Source: A37T11 sp964546645
Lineage (GTDB): Bacteria; Bacteroidota; Bacteroidia; Sphingobacteriales; Sphingobacteriaceae
Assembly (NCBI GenBank): GCA_964546645.1
Contig: CAZJKM010000115.1
Coordinates: forward strand, 1-7,994
Length of the DNA stretch: 7,994 nt
Reading direction: 5' to 3'
The notes under the pieces were generated by a model, which did not search any database, was not told the DNA's origin, and saw nothing but the letters and a program-made list of their open reading frames with translations. Position numbers and translations under genes: made by a program. Shown here one piece after another: positions 1-5,516 of this stretch. Each line of letters begins with the position of its first letter. Position 1 is the stretch's first letter.

Positions 1-456
1 TGCTCCGTTCCGGGTGAAACTCTGATACGTTTTATCCAGTAAACGGGCCTGCTCACCGGTCAGACCGGCCGCCCTGGGGTCCGTGGGACTACCGATGGCA
101 TCAACAACCGTCCTGATGCGCTGAAATAACGCTTCGTTCAGCATGATATCGTTGCTGTAAGCCGCCAGCATCGGGGAGATTTCCTGAGCCAGATCATCCA
201 GGTAATCATTGGTCTCCGCCGCATGCAGGTTAAAAAATACTTCTGACGCCCGGTTCAGCTGCCTGCCTGCCCGTTCAAGCGCTGCAACGGTATTTTCGAA
301 ATCAGGTATCTCCGGATTTTGCGCAATGACGTCTATTTCACGCCGGGCCGCCTCCAGCAGCTGCTCAATAGCAGGCTTAAAATGCTCCTGTTTAATTTCA
401 TGGAAGGGTACGCTTTGGAAAGGGGTATCAACTGTATATAGTAACGGATTACTCAT
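1..456 (-). CDS. M3-family zinc metallopeptidase (oligopeptidase A/Dcp-like), N-terminal part
   Basis: Reading leftward from an ATG at 456-454 gives 152 uninterrupted codons that continue past the left edge, so only the N-terminal helical domain is present. The protein begins MSNPLLYTVDTPFQSVPF and continues with EIKQEHFKPAIEQLL, closely resembling the start of oligopeptidase A and peptidyl-dipeptidase Dcp (NPLL near the N-terminus, a PF..I..EH..PA motif, then long amphipathic helices including FENTVAALERAG at about residues 53-64). Family members are cytosolic or periplasmic peptidases of about 680-700 residues that degrade short peptides. No signal peptide is evident, so a cytosolic enzyme is likelier. 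The catalytic HEXXH zinc motif lies in the missing C-terminal half and cannot be checked. The start is followed immediately by the conserved NPLL; upstream is only a purine-rich AACGAACGAA without a real Shine-Dalgarno. It is divergent from proB with a 99-bp gap. The family is secure; oligopeptidase A versus Dcp is not resolved. Confidence 0.9.
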   Translation of the reverse strand, partial: MSNPLLYTVDTPFQSVPFHEIKQEHFKPAIEQLLEAARREIDVIAQNPEIPDFENTVAALERAGRQLNRASEVFFNLHAAETNDYLDDLAQEISPMLAAYSNDIMLNEALFQRIRTVVDAIGSPTDPRAAGLTGEQARLLDKTYQSFTRNGA

Positions 457-547
457 TTCGTTCGTTTATCTGCTCTAATGATATTAATGTGACCACGGAA
501 GCTGTAAAGATACAGGAAAATCTGCTAACTTAGCGGTCGCTTTTGTT

Positions 548-552
548 GGAGG
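548..552 (+). promoter_or_regulatory. Strong Shine-Dalgarno of proB
   Basis: GGAGG lies three bases before the proB ATG, inside TTGGAGGAAG. It is the only strong Shine-Dalgarno I saw upstream of a gene start in this window and it fixes the proB start at 556. Confidence 0.75.
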
Positions 553-555
553 AAG

Positions 556-1635
556 ATGAATCAGCGCTACAAACGTATTATTGTCAAGGTAGGATCCAAT
601 GTCATTACCCAGTCGTCCGGTTTGCCCGACGACGACCGGATCAGGCACCTGGTTGAACAACTCGCTGCTATCAAGAACAGCGGTGTGGAGGTGATACTGG
701 TATCATCCGGTGCGGTTGCATCCGGCCGCAGCCTGATCACCATTGCAGAAAAGCACCGGCCTGTTGCTGCACGGCAGCTGTTGTCGTCGGTAGGACAGGT
801 CAAGCTGATCAATACCTATTCGGCACTGTTTGATCAGCATGGAATGCTGTGTGCGCAGGTACTGGTAACCAAGGAGGATTTCAGAGACCGTGCACACTAC
901 CTCAACATACAGAACTGCCTGCACATTCTCCTGCAACATCAGGTGATCCCTATTGTGAATGAGAACGATGTGGTTTCAGTGACCGAACTGATGTTTACGG
1001 ACAACGATGAGCTGGCCGGACTGATCGCTTCTATGCTGCATGCGGATGCGTTGATCATCTTATCCAATGTCGACGGTATTTTCACCGGCGACCCGAAAGA
1101 CCCGGGGTCTGTGCTTATTGAAGAGATCAGTGGCAATGAGATTGACCTTTCTGCCGTGGTAAAAGCCGAAAAATCAGAATTTGGCCGCGGTGGCATGATT
1201 ACGAAAGCGAACATGGCACGTAAAGTAGCCAAGCTCGGTATAGCCGTACACATTGCCAACGGAAAACGGGACGATGTACTTACCGGAGTACTCCGGGGCA
1301 ACCTGAAACATACACGCTTTGTTCCTGGAAAACGTACGTCCGGTAAAAAGAACTGGATCGCCCATGCGGAAAATACAGCAACCGGTATTGTCAAGCTGAA
1401 TGAAGGCGCCCGGAAAGTACTGACTTCCGGTAAAGCGACCAGCCTGCTGCCGGTAGGTGTCGTAGCGATCCTGGCCGACTTTAAGAAGGGCGATATCATC
1501 CGTATTGTGGATGAACACGAAACAACGGTCGGACTGGGCATTGCCCAGTACGGAGCCGAAAAGGCCCGGGAGCGGCTGGGCATGCAGCACCAGAAGCCCC
1601 TTGTCCATTATGATTATTTTTACGCAGTGATATGA
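556..1635 (+). CDS. proB: Glutamate 5-kinase with C-terminal PUA domain
   Basis: Catalyses ATP-dependent phosphorylation of L-glutamate to gamma-glutamyl phosphate, the first and normally proline-feedback-inhibited step of proline synthesis in the cytosol. The 359 residues match the family's usual length (about 360-370). The amino-acid-kinase domain covers about residues 6-250: KVGSN at 11-15 (phosphate-binding loop), SSGAVASG at 50-57, GQVKL at 80-84, NENDVV at 135-140 and FTDNDELAG at 147-155 (glutamate and nucleotide site), VDGIFTGDP at 172-180, and GRGGMITK at 210-217. A PUA domain follows at about 265-345, as in E. coli ProB. The start has a clear GGAGG ribosome-binding site. The stop overlaps the proA start by four bases (ATGA, 1632-1635), so the two proteins are probably translationally coupled. 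No frameshift or missing motif is seen. The 99-bp region shared with the divergent peptidase gene must hold its promoter. Confidence 0.97.
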   Translation: MNQRYKRIIVKVGSNVITQSSGLPDDDRIRHLVEQLAAIKNSGVEVILVSSGAVASGRSLITIAEKHRPVAARQLLSSVGQVKLINTYSALFDQHGMLCAQVLVTKEDFRDRAHYLNIQNCLHILLQHQVIPIVNENDVVSVTELMFTDNDELAGLIASMLHADALIILSNVDGIFTGDPKDPGSVLIEEISGNEIDLSAVVKAEKSEFGRGGMITKANMARKVAKLGIAVHIANGKRDDVLTGVLRGNLKHTRFVPGKRTSGKKNWIAHAENTATGIVKLNEGARKVLTSGKATSLLPVGVVAILADFKKGDIIRIVDEHETTVGLGIAQYGAEKARERLGMQHQKPLVHYDYFYAVI

Positions 1636-2879
1636 GCTATACCCATTATTTTGAACGTGCGCGGAACGCTACCGGGATCATGCGCAGCCTGTCCGCTGCT
1701 ACAATCGATAACGTACTGAACACCCTCGCGGAAGTGATTGTTGCCGAAACGGAGTTCCTGCTGGGGGAAAACCGGAAAGACCTGCAACGGATGCCGGTCA
1801 GCGACCCGAAATACGACCGGCTGAAACTGACCGACGCACGTATAAAGGATATTGCCGCGGATATATGCACGGTGGCCGGACTAAGCAACCCATTGGGTCG
1901 GACACTGAGTGAAAAAACACTGGATAACGGTTTGCGGATCCGGAAAGTGAGTGTACCGTTAGGTGTCGTAAGCGTGATTTACGAAGCCCGTCCCAACGTC
2001 ACACTGGATGTCTTTTCACTTTGCTTTAAAACAGGAAATGTGACGTTACTGAAAGGTGGCAGTGATGCTAACGACTCTAACAAGGCCATTATACAGGTTA
2101 TCCACCGGGTATTAGAACAACACGGTATTGATACGGACATTGCAACGCTCCTGCCACCGGAACGTGCTGCCACAGAGGCATTGCTGAACGCGATCGGCTA
2201 TGTGGATGTGCTCATACCGCGGGGCAGCCAGCAGCTGATCCAGTATGTGCGCAACAACAGCCGGATACCGGTGATAGAAACCGGAGCCGGCATTGTCCAT
2301 ACGTATGTGGACAAAAGCGGCGATCTGCATAAAGCAAAGGAAATTGTATACAATGCCAAAACACGCCGGGTAAGTGTGTGCAATGCGCTGGACTGCCTGC
2401 TGATCCACCGGGAGCGTCTGGCAGAGTTGCCTGTGCTGGCCGCCCCTCTGGCGGAAAAACAGGTGGAACTTTTTGCCGATGAAGCGAGTTACGAGGCACT
2501 GGCGGGCCATTATCCTGAACCGCTGCTGAACCGGGCTCAGGAAGAGCATTTCGGTACGGAATTCCTTTCCCTGAAGATGGCCGTTAAGGCAGTGGATGGG
2601 CTGGACGCTGCACTGCAGCACATCAGCCATTACAGCTCCGGCCATAGTGAGGCCATTGTGTCGGAAGATACTGCCAACATCGAACGGTTTTTACAACAAG
2701 TGGATGCGGCAGCGGTTTACGCCAACGTGTCTACGGCCTTTACAGACGGGGCACAGTTCGGCCTCGGAGCAGAAATCGGCATCAGTACACAGAAGTTACA
2801 CGCCCGCGGCCCGATGGGTTTGGAAGAGCTTACTTCCTACAAGTGGCTGGTGACGGGCGACGGCCAGACACGGGCCTGA
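1632..2879 (+). CDS. proA: Gamma-glutamyl phosphate reductase (glutamate-5-semialdehyde dehydrogenase)
   Basis: Reduces gamma-glutamyl phosphate with NADPH to glutamate 5-semialdehyde, which cyclises to pyrroline-5-carboxylate: the second step of proline synthesis. The 415 residues are the normal length for this branch of the aldehyde-dehydrogenase superfamily. Visible motifs are VPLGVVSVIYEARPNVT at about 108-124, KGGSDANDSN at 141-150 (dinucleotide-binding region), LIPRGSQQL at 194-202, ETGAGIVHTYVD at 216-227, the catalytic cysteine Cys250 in NAKTRRVSVCNALD (241-254), SGHSEAIV at 336-343, and the conserved C-terminal stretch from EIGISTQKLHARGPMGLEEL at 381-400. The ATG overlaps the proB stop by four bases with no separate ribosome-binding site, so expression depends on proB. 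The unstable intermediate is usually passed between ProB and ProA, which fits coupled synthesis. No proC follows; the next gene is convergent, only 23 bp away. Confidence 0.97.
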   Translation: MSYTHYFERARNATGIMRSLSAATIDNVLNTLAEVIVAETEFLLGENRKDLQRMPVSDPKYDRLKLTDARIKDIAADICTVAGLSNPLGRTLSEKTLDNGLRIRKVSVPLGVVSVIYEARPNVTLDVFSLCFKTGNVTLLKGGSDANDSNKAIIQVIHRVLEQHGIDTDIATLLPPERAATEALLNAIGYVDVLIPRGSQQLIQYVRNNSRIPVIETGAGIVHTYVDKSGDLHKAKEIVYNAKTRRVSVCNALDCLLIHRERLAELPVLAAPLAEKQVELFADEASYEALAGHYPEPLLNRAQEEHFGTEFLSLKMAVKAVDGLDAALQHISHYSSGHSEAIVSEDTANIERFLQQVDAAAVYANVSTAFTDGAQFGLGAEIGISTQKLHARGPMGLEELTSYKWLVTGDGQTRA

Positions 2880-2886
2880 GTGTCTG
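2865..2886 (+). terminator. Possible weak hairpin at the end of proA
   Basis: CAGACAC (2865-2871) and GTGTCTG (2880-2886) are a perfect 7-bp inverted repeat with an 8-base loop that contains the proA stop codon. Only a short, broken T stretch follows (ACTTTA), and there is no T-run on the other strand. It may attenuate or mark the 3' ends of both convergent transcripts, but it is not a classical intrinsic terminator. Confidence 0.35.
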
Positions 2887-2902
2887 ACTTTATGGACTGA
2901 CG

Positions 2903-3808
2903 CTAAACACTTGCTTTCAGCTGCCGGTCAACCAGCGCAAGTCCTTCCCGGAAGCTATGCGGCCGGTAATCCAGTTCTGCATAGGCTTTATCCAGTATAA
3001 ATCCCGTCCGGGCGGGACGGGGTGCGTCCTGGCTCAGGGTGGCGGAGCTGACACGCTTCATACCGGAGGTATCCAACTGCCAGAAATCTGCAACCGCCTC
3101 CACCAATTCATATACGCTAAACATATCTTTACCGGAAATATGGAAAATACCTTCCGCACCTTTCCGGGCAGCTGAAATGCAAGCCGCTGCGAGGTCTTCC
3201 GCCAGGGTAGGCATGCGCCATTGGTCATCGACGACGCTCAGTGGCTGTCCTTTCTCCAGCGCACCTTTCGCCCACAATACAATATTGCTCCGGCTCATGT
3301 CGCTCACCACACCATACACCAATATGGTCCGTAATATCGCCCATCTGCCGCCCGTCGCCCGGATAACCTGCTCCGCATCCAACTTGCTTTCGCCGTACAG
3401 ACTGAGCGGGTTGGGTGCGTCATCTTCCTTATAAGGCCCGTTTTTGCCATCAAAAATAAAATCGGTAGACAAATGGATAAAATGAATGCCATCCGTGGTG
3501 CATCGTCCCGCCAGCGTTTGCACAGCGTCCACATTCAGGCGACGGCAGCCTTCCGGATCACGCTCACACGCGTCCACGTTGGTCATGGCTGCGGTGTTGA
3601 TCACCACATCCGGCCGGTGTTCCCTGATGATACGGGCTACCGCTTCCGGATCGCAGATATCCAGCTCTTCATACACATAGCCACCCGGCTCCGGATAACG
3701 ATCCATTCCTCTTGATGTGGCAACCAACTCCGTATCTTCTTCCGTCAACAGTTGTTTCGTTAATTTCTGTCCCAACAGCCCGTTGCTGCCTGTTACCAGT
3801 ATTTTCAT
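2903..3808 (-). CDS. RmlD-like SDR family NAD(P)-dependent sugar-nucleotide reductase
   Basis: An extended short-chain dehydrogenase/reductase of the dTDP-4-dehydrorhamnose reductase (RmlD) type, 301 residues, the usual length. The Rossmann dinucleotide-binding glycine motif is GSNGLLG at 7-13 in the opening MKILVTGSNGLLGQKL. It continues with D50, NTAAMTNVDACE (71-82, typical of RmlD), and STDFIFDGKNGPYKEDD (114-130), which supplies the catalytic Ser/Thr. The active-site YGESK at 138-142 provides Tyr138 and Lys142, followed by WRMPTLAEDLA (197-207). RmlD reduces dTDP-4-dehydro-rhamnose to dTDP-L-rhamnose, but rmlA, rmlB and rmlC are not adjacent and many stand-alone homologues have unknown substrates, so only the reductase class is claimed. 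The enzyme should be cytosolic. It is convergent with proA and has its own TAnnTTTG box five bases before the ATG. No Shine-Dalgarno is visible. Confidence 0.88.
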   Translation of the reverse strand: MKILVTGSNGLLGQKLTKQLLTEEDTELVATSRGMDRYPEPGGYVYEELDICDPEAVARIIREHRPDVVINTAAMTNVDACERDPEGCRRLNVDAVQTLAGRCTTDGIHFIHLSTDFIFDGKNGPYKEDDAPNPLSLYGESKLDAEQVIRATGGRWAILRTILVYGVVSDMSRSNIVLWAKGALEKGQPLSVVDDQWRMPTLAEDLAAACISAARKGAEGIFHISGKDMFSVYELVEAVADFWQLDTSGMKRVSSATLSQDAPRPARTGFILDKAYAELDYRPHSFREGLALVDRQLKASV

Positions 3809-3812
3809 GCTG

Positions 3813-3820
3813 CAAATATA
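3813..3820 (-). promoter_or_regulatory. Bacteroidota -7 promoter box of the RmlD-like gene
   Basis: On the minus strand this reads TATATTTG, an exact match to the TAnnTTTG -7 consensus of Bacteroidota. Its last base is only four bases (CAGC on the minus strand read toward the gene as GCAG) before the ATG. No TTTG -33 element is present at the expected 19-21 bp upstream. If it is used, the transcript would start at or just inside the ATG and be nearly leaderless. Confidence 0.45.
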
Positions 3821-4029
3821 GGGTTAACTCCCGAATGTCCTGCATGCACGCGATGACAGGTAGTACATAGCCCTGCACACCAGGATTTAACCATTAGTTA
3901 ATGAACGATCCCGAACCCATCTGACTCCGATCTCCATTTGATAGCTGAAGCGCTCAGAGGGCCTTATTTCGCGCCTATTGAGAGATGTCTTTTTTCGGAG
4001 CAAAAATTTATCGCTTTTTTTGAAAAATC

Positions 4030-4117
4030 ATCGAAGAGAGTTGGGCAACTCTCCGAAGAAACTTACCAAACTCTCCGAAGTAAATTGCCTAATTCATCGA
4101 AGTGATTTTTAAAATCG
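4030..4117 (+). repeat. Four degenerate 22-bp tandem units with CGAAG core
   Basis: CGAAG occurs at 4032, 4054, 4076 and 4098, exactly 22 bp apart. Taken as units (4030-4051, 4052-4073, 4074-4095, 4096-4117), the two middle ones agree at 17 of 22 positions. Units 1 and 2 agree at 14 of 22, and units 3 and 4 at 12 of 22. The shared pattern is CGAAG, then A at position 10, TT at 12-13, a variable centre, then AA at 18-19. The period is not a multiple of three and no ORF spans it, so it is not coding. It may be a decayed tandem repeat, a series of protein sites on one face of the helix (about two turns apart), or a dispersed intergenic repeat. It is not CRISPR: there are no conserved repeats with unique spacers. 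Confidence 0.65.
4036..4053. repeat. 18-bp palindrome GAGAGTTG-GG-CAACTCTC
   Basis: Perfect 8-bp arms separated by GG. As RNA it would form a 7-bp stem with a GGGC tetraloop. It spans the junction of the first and second 22-bp units. It has no T-run after it, so it is not an intrinsic terminator. Confidence 0.6.
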
Positions 4118-4124
4118 TTTCGAT
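4096..4124. repeat. 29-bp imperfect palindrome centred at 4110
   Basis: The left arm ATCGAAGTGATTTT (4096-4109) and right arm AAAATCGTTTCGAT (4111-4124) flank a single T. Twelve of 14 positions are complementary, and the other two would be G-U pairs in RNA. The outer ATCGAA/TTCGAT and inner GATTTT/AAAATC blocks are perfect. It is compatible with a large dimeric operator or an RNA hairpin. It overlaps the last 22-bp unit. Confidence 0.6.
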
Positions 4125-4189
4125 AAATGGTTAGCCAACCCCTTTGTTTTTCTCGTGAATATATAAATTATATAAAAAATTAATATTCA

Positions 4190-4204
4190 TTTCTTTTAAA
4201 GAAA
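4190..4204. promoter_or_regulatory. Odd palindrome TTTCTTT-T-AAAGAAA, possible operator
   Basis: Perfect 7-bp arms around a single T, about 90 bp upstream of the lipoprotein start. This symmetry could bind a dimeric regulator, but AT-rich sequence generates such palindromes by chance easily. Confidence 0.25.
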
Positions 4205-4256
4205 CACTCCAAGAGAACCAATGCGAAATACGCCCGCATATCATCCTGTCTGCCTG

Positions 4257-4288
4257 GTTGCTTTTATCATATAAATTTCCGATGTTTG
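4257..4288 (+). promoter_or_regulatory. Possible Bacteroidota promoter for the lipoprotein operon
   Basis: GTTG (4257-4260) and GATGTTTG (4281-4288) are separated by 20 bp. They match the TTTG-N19-21-TAnnTTTG consensus with one mismatch in each box. A transcript from here would start near 4292-4295, which would favour a downstream ATG (4307 or 4313) for the lipoprotein. Confidence 0.3.
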
Positions 4289-4291
4289 GTT

Positions 4292-4885
4292 ATGCATAAG
4301 CATATCATGATCATGTACAGAATCCTGTCATTCGCCATTTATCCGTTGATTATTATCGGTTTCCTGACAGCCTGTGGCGACGGAAAAGAGCTCAACGAGC
4401 ATGTAGCCATCACAGAGATCCGGCACCATCTTGAAATGAACCCGATTTATGAGTCAGCCGGTATGGATTTCGGGGAAGTCAGGCTCCGCCGGAACGCCGA
4501 TGCGTCCTTACTCCGGGCCTATCAGGAAATTCAGCAGGATGGCTATATTACTTTCGGCCTGATGGATAAGCGGAAACGGTTCCTTTCCAAAGACAGCACG
4601 TTTACCTATTTGGTTGAGTTAACGGACAAGGCCATCCCTTTTGTATTGGAAAAGAAAGAAAAGAAAGTAACGGTGAAAACCTTTTATTATGAGCTGGACG
4701 AGTCGGCGGGTATCCATCTTGAACAGACGGGTAAAAACAAAGCAAAAGCCATTGTGACGCTGAAAAAACGGGCGACGGATTTCGCCGCCTTTGCCGAAAA
4801 AGCGAAAGACTCCCACGCATCCTTCACAAAGAAGGAATATACCCTCCGGTTTAACAAAAATGCCGGCTGGCAGGTAAGTAACTAA
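4292..4885 (+). CDS. Unrecognised lipoprotein
   Basis: I do not recognise the family. From the ATG at 4292 the product is 197 residues. An N-terminal hydrophobic segment (YRILSFAIYPLIIIGFL) ends in the lipobox LTAC, with the lipidated cysteine encoded at about 4373-4375, so it should be exported and lipid-anchored in the cell envelope. The rest is hydrophilic, with Lys-rich stretches (EKKEKKVTVKTFYYELDES, then LKKRATDFAAFAEKAKD) that look like alternating strands and helices. It ends in a strand-like YTLRFNKNAGWQVSN; no enzyme motif is visible. Possible starts are TTG 4286, ATG 4292, ATG 4307 and ATG 4313; none has a Shine-Dalgarno. I chose 4292 because it adds His/Lys residues before the hydrophobic segment; 4313 gives an equally plausible compact signal peptide. 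A membrane-protein gene follows after 12 bp on the same strand, indicating a shared transcript. Confidence 0.75.
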   Translation: MHKHIMIMYRILSFAIYPLIIIGFLTACGDGKELNEHVAITEIRHHLEMNPIYESAGMDFGEVRLRRNADASLLRAYQEIQQDGYITFGLMDKRKRFLSKDSTFTYLVELTDKAIPFVLEKKEKKVTVKTFYYELDESAGIHLEQTGKNKAKAIVTLKKRATDFAAFAEKAKDSHASFTKKEYTLRFNKNAGWQVSN

Positions 4886-4897
4886 TCTACCCGTACT

Positions 4898-5353
4898 ATG
4901 CGCGGTTTACCGGTACTGATCAGCCTGCAGGCTTTAGCCAGCACCATTTCCGGGGTGCTGATTGCTCAAATGTCGTTTATCGGCAGAATGAGTATCCGTC
5001 TTTTCTTCACGGAATATGCCGTACTGAGAAGTTGGTGGAAAACAGCGCTGTTGTTGTTTTCGGTGCAGCTGGTCCTGATACTGCTGCTTTGGTTTATACA
5101 CAGGGTGACAAACCGGCGTATCACTGTCATCACGGCACTCATCCTGTTACTTTTTGGCATGGCCGGTATCTACCTGACCTATCTGGATTTCTCGGAGACG
5201 GCTCACCGGCTGATGAAAGTGAGGTTTCATTCAGGTGCATACCTGTTCTGGGCCGGTTGGCTTTGCAGCTGTTTGTATTTTCTATTCACGCACCGCCGGG
5301 TTACCTATCTCCCACCTGCTGGTACAGACGATCCCCATTCTTTGGCACGGTAA
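4898..5353 (+). CDS. Unrecognised four-helix inner-membrane protein
   Basis: 151 residues of unknown family. Four hydrophobic segments are seen at about 5-26, 48-68 (ALLLFSVQLVLILLLWFIH), 76-96 (VITALILLLFGMAGIYLTYL) and 112-131 (SGAYLFWAGWLCSCLYFLF). Positive charges sit in the loop between helices 2 and 3 (RVTNRR) and after helix 4 (THRR). This predicts both termini in the cytoplasm, with the aromatic and charged loop at 29-47 and the short loop at 97-111 outside. The C-terminal 17 residues are polar. No catalytic or transport motif is visible. The ATG lies 12 bp after the lipoprotein stop without a Shine-Dalgarno, so the two are probably co-transcribed and translationally linked. A strong terminator follows about 60 bp downstream. 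A role together with the preceding lipoprotein is inferred from position only. Confidence 0.75.
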   Translation: MRGLPVLISLQALASTISGVLIAQMSFIGRMSIRLFFTEYAVLRSWWKTALLLFSVQLVLILLLWFIHRVTNRRITVITALILLLFGMAGIYLTYLDFSETAHRLMKVRFHSGAYLFWAGWLCSCLYFLFTHRRVTYLPPAGTDDPHSLAR

Positions 5354-5413
5354 TTGATAACATGTAGGTATAAAATTGTCTTTTCATAATTTAGGTTTAT
5401 AATTGGTTAGTTA

Positions 5414-5452
5414 AAAAGCCCTGATCCTCCCCGTTTCAGGGCTTTTCTTTTT
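5414..5452. terminator. Bidirectional intrinsic terminator
   Basis: AAAAGCCCTGA (5414-5424) and TCAGGGCTTTT (5436-5446) form a perfect 11-bp stem with an 11-base loop. A T-rich tail (CTTTTT, 5447-5452) follows on the plus strand, and TTTTTAA lies at the corresponding place on the minus strand. It lies between the convergent membrane-protein gene and the SusD-like gene and can end both transcripts. Confidence 0.92.
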
Positions 5453-5516
5453 GTGCGGCATGACCTATGTTATCGTATCGATGGGTAACTTTCTTTTTTA
5501 TGTTGCCGATCGGAGG

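Larger units (their letters stand above)
3809..4285. other. 477-bp AT-rich intergenic region with periodic and symmetric elements
   Basis: No gene was found here; in-frame ATG runs on the plus strand reach at most 18 codons. By hand count 58 of the 200 bases at 4001-4200 are G or C (29 percent), far below the flanking genes. Contents in order: the -7 box of the minus-strand gene (3813-3820), an 8-bp palindrome TGCATGCA (3841-3848), TTAAC-N5-GTTAA (3887-3901), TTTTTTCGGAG (3990-4000), the 22-bp-periodic block (4030-4117), a 29-bp imperfect palindrome (4096-4124), an imperfect AT hairpin with TGAATAT/ATATTCA arms (4156-4189), an odd palindrome TTTCTTT-T-AAAGAAA (4190-4204), and a possible promoter for the downstream operon (4257-4288). 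Confidence 0.8.

Noticed and set aside
505..533. -7-like boxes in the proB/peptidase divergent gap (TATCTTTA on minus at 505-512, TAACTTAG on plus at 526-533)
   Set aside because: Each has one mismatch to TAnnTTTG and neither has a TTTG -33 element at the expected spacing. The promoters must be in this 99-bp gap, but I cannot place them with confidence.
939..1583. Long minus-strand open frames within proB (for example 214 codons) and similar frames inside proA, the SDR gene and susD
   Set aside because: They are antisense shadows of clearly recognised genes, with no family resemblance and no independent start signals.
3887..3901. TTAAC-N5-GTTAA inverted repeat as an operator of the RmlD-like gene
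   Set aside because: Five-base arms in AT-rich DNA occur often by chance, and it is far upstream of the likely promoter.
3990..4030. T-rich stretches as an intrinsic terminator
   Set aside because: No stable GC-containing stem immediately precedes the T-runs on either strand.
4030..4140. CRISPR-like array
   Set aside because: The short period is regular, but the units are degenerate along their whole length, there is no conserved repeat with unique 30-bp-class spacers, and no cas gene is nearby.
4221..4274. 17-residue ORF (starting MRNTPAY) as a leader peptide before the lipoprotein
   Set aside because: It lies upstream of the proposed promoter boxes, has no convincing ribosome-binding site, and shows no regulatory amino-acid run. 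It is no longer than chance ORFs in this stretch.
5032..5367. 111-codon plus-strand frame overlapping the four-helix membrane protein
   Set aside because: It overlaps the membrane-protein frame almost fully. That frame has regular hydrophobic segments and correct charge topology, whereas this one has mixed, low-coherence composition.
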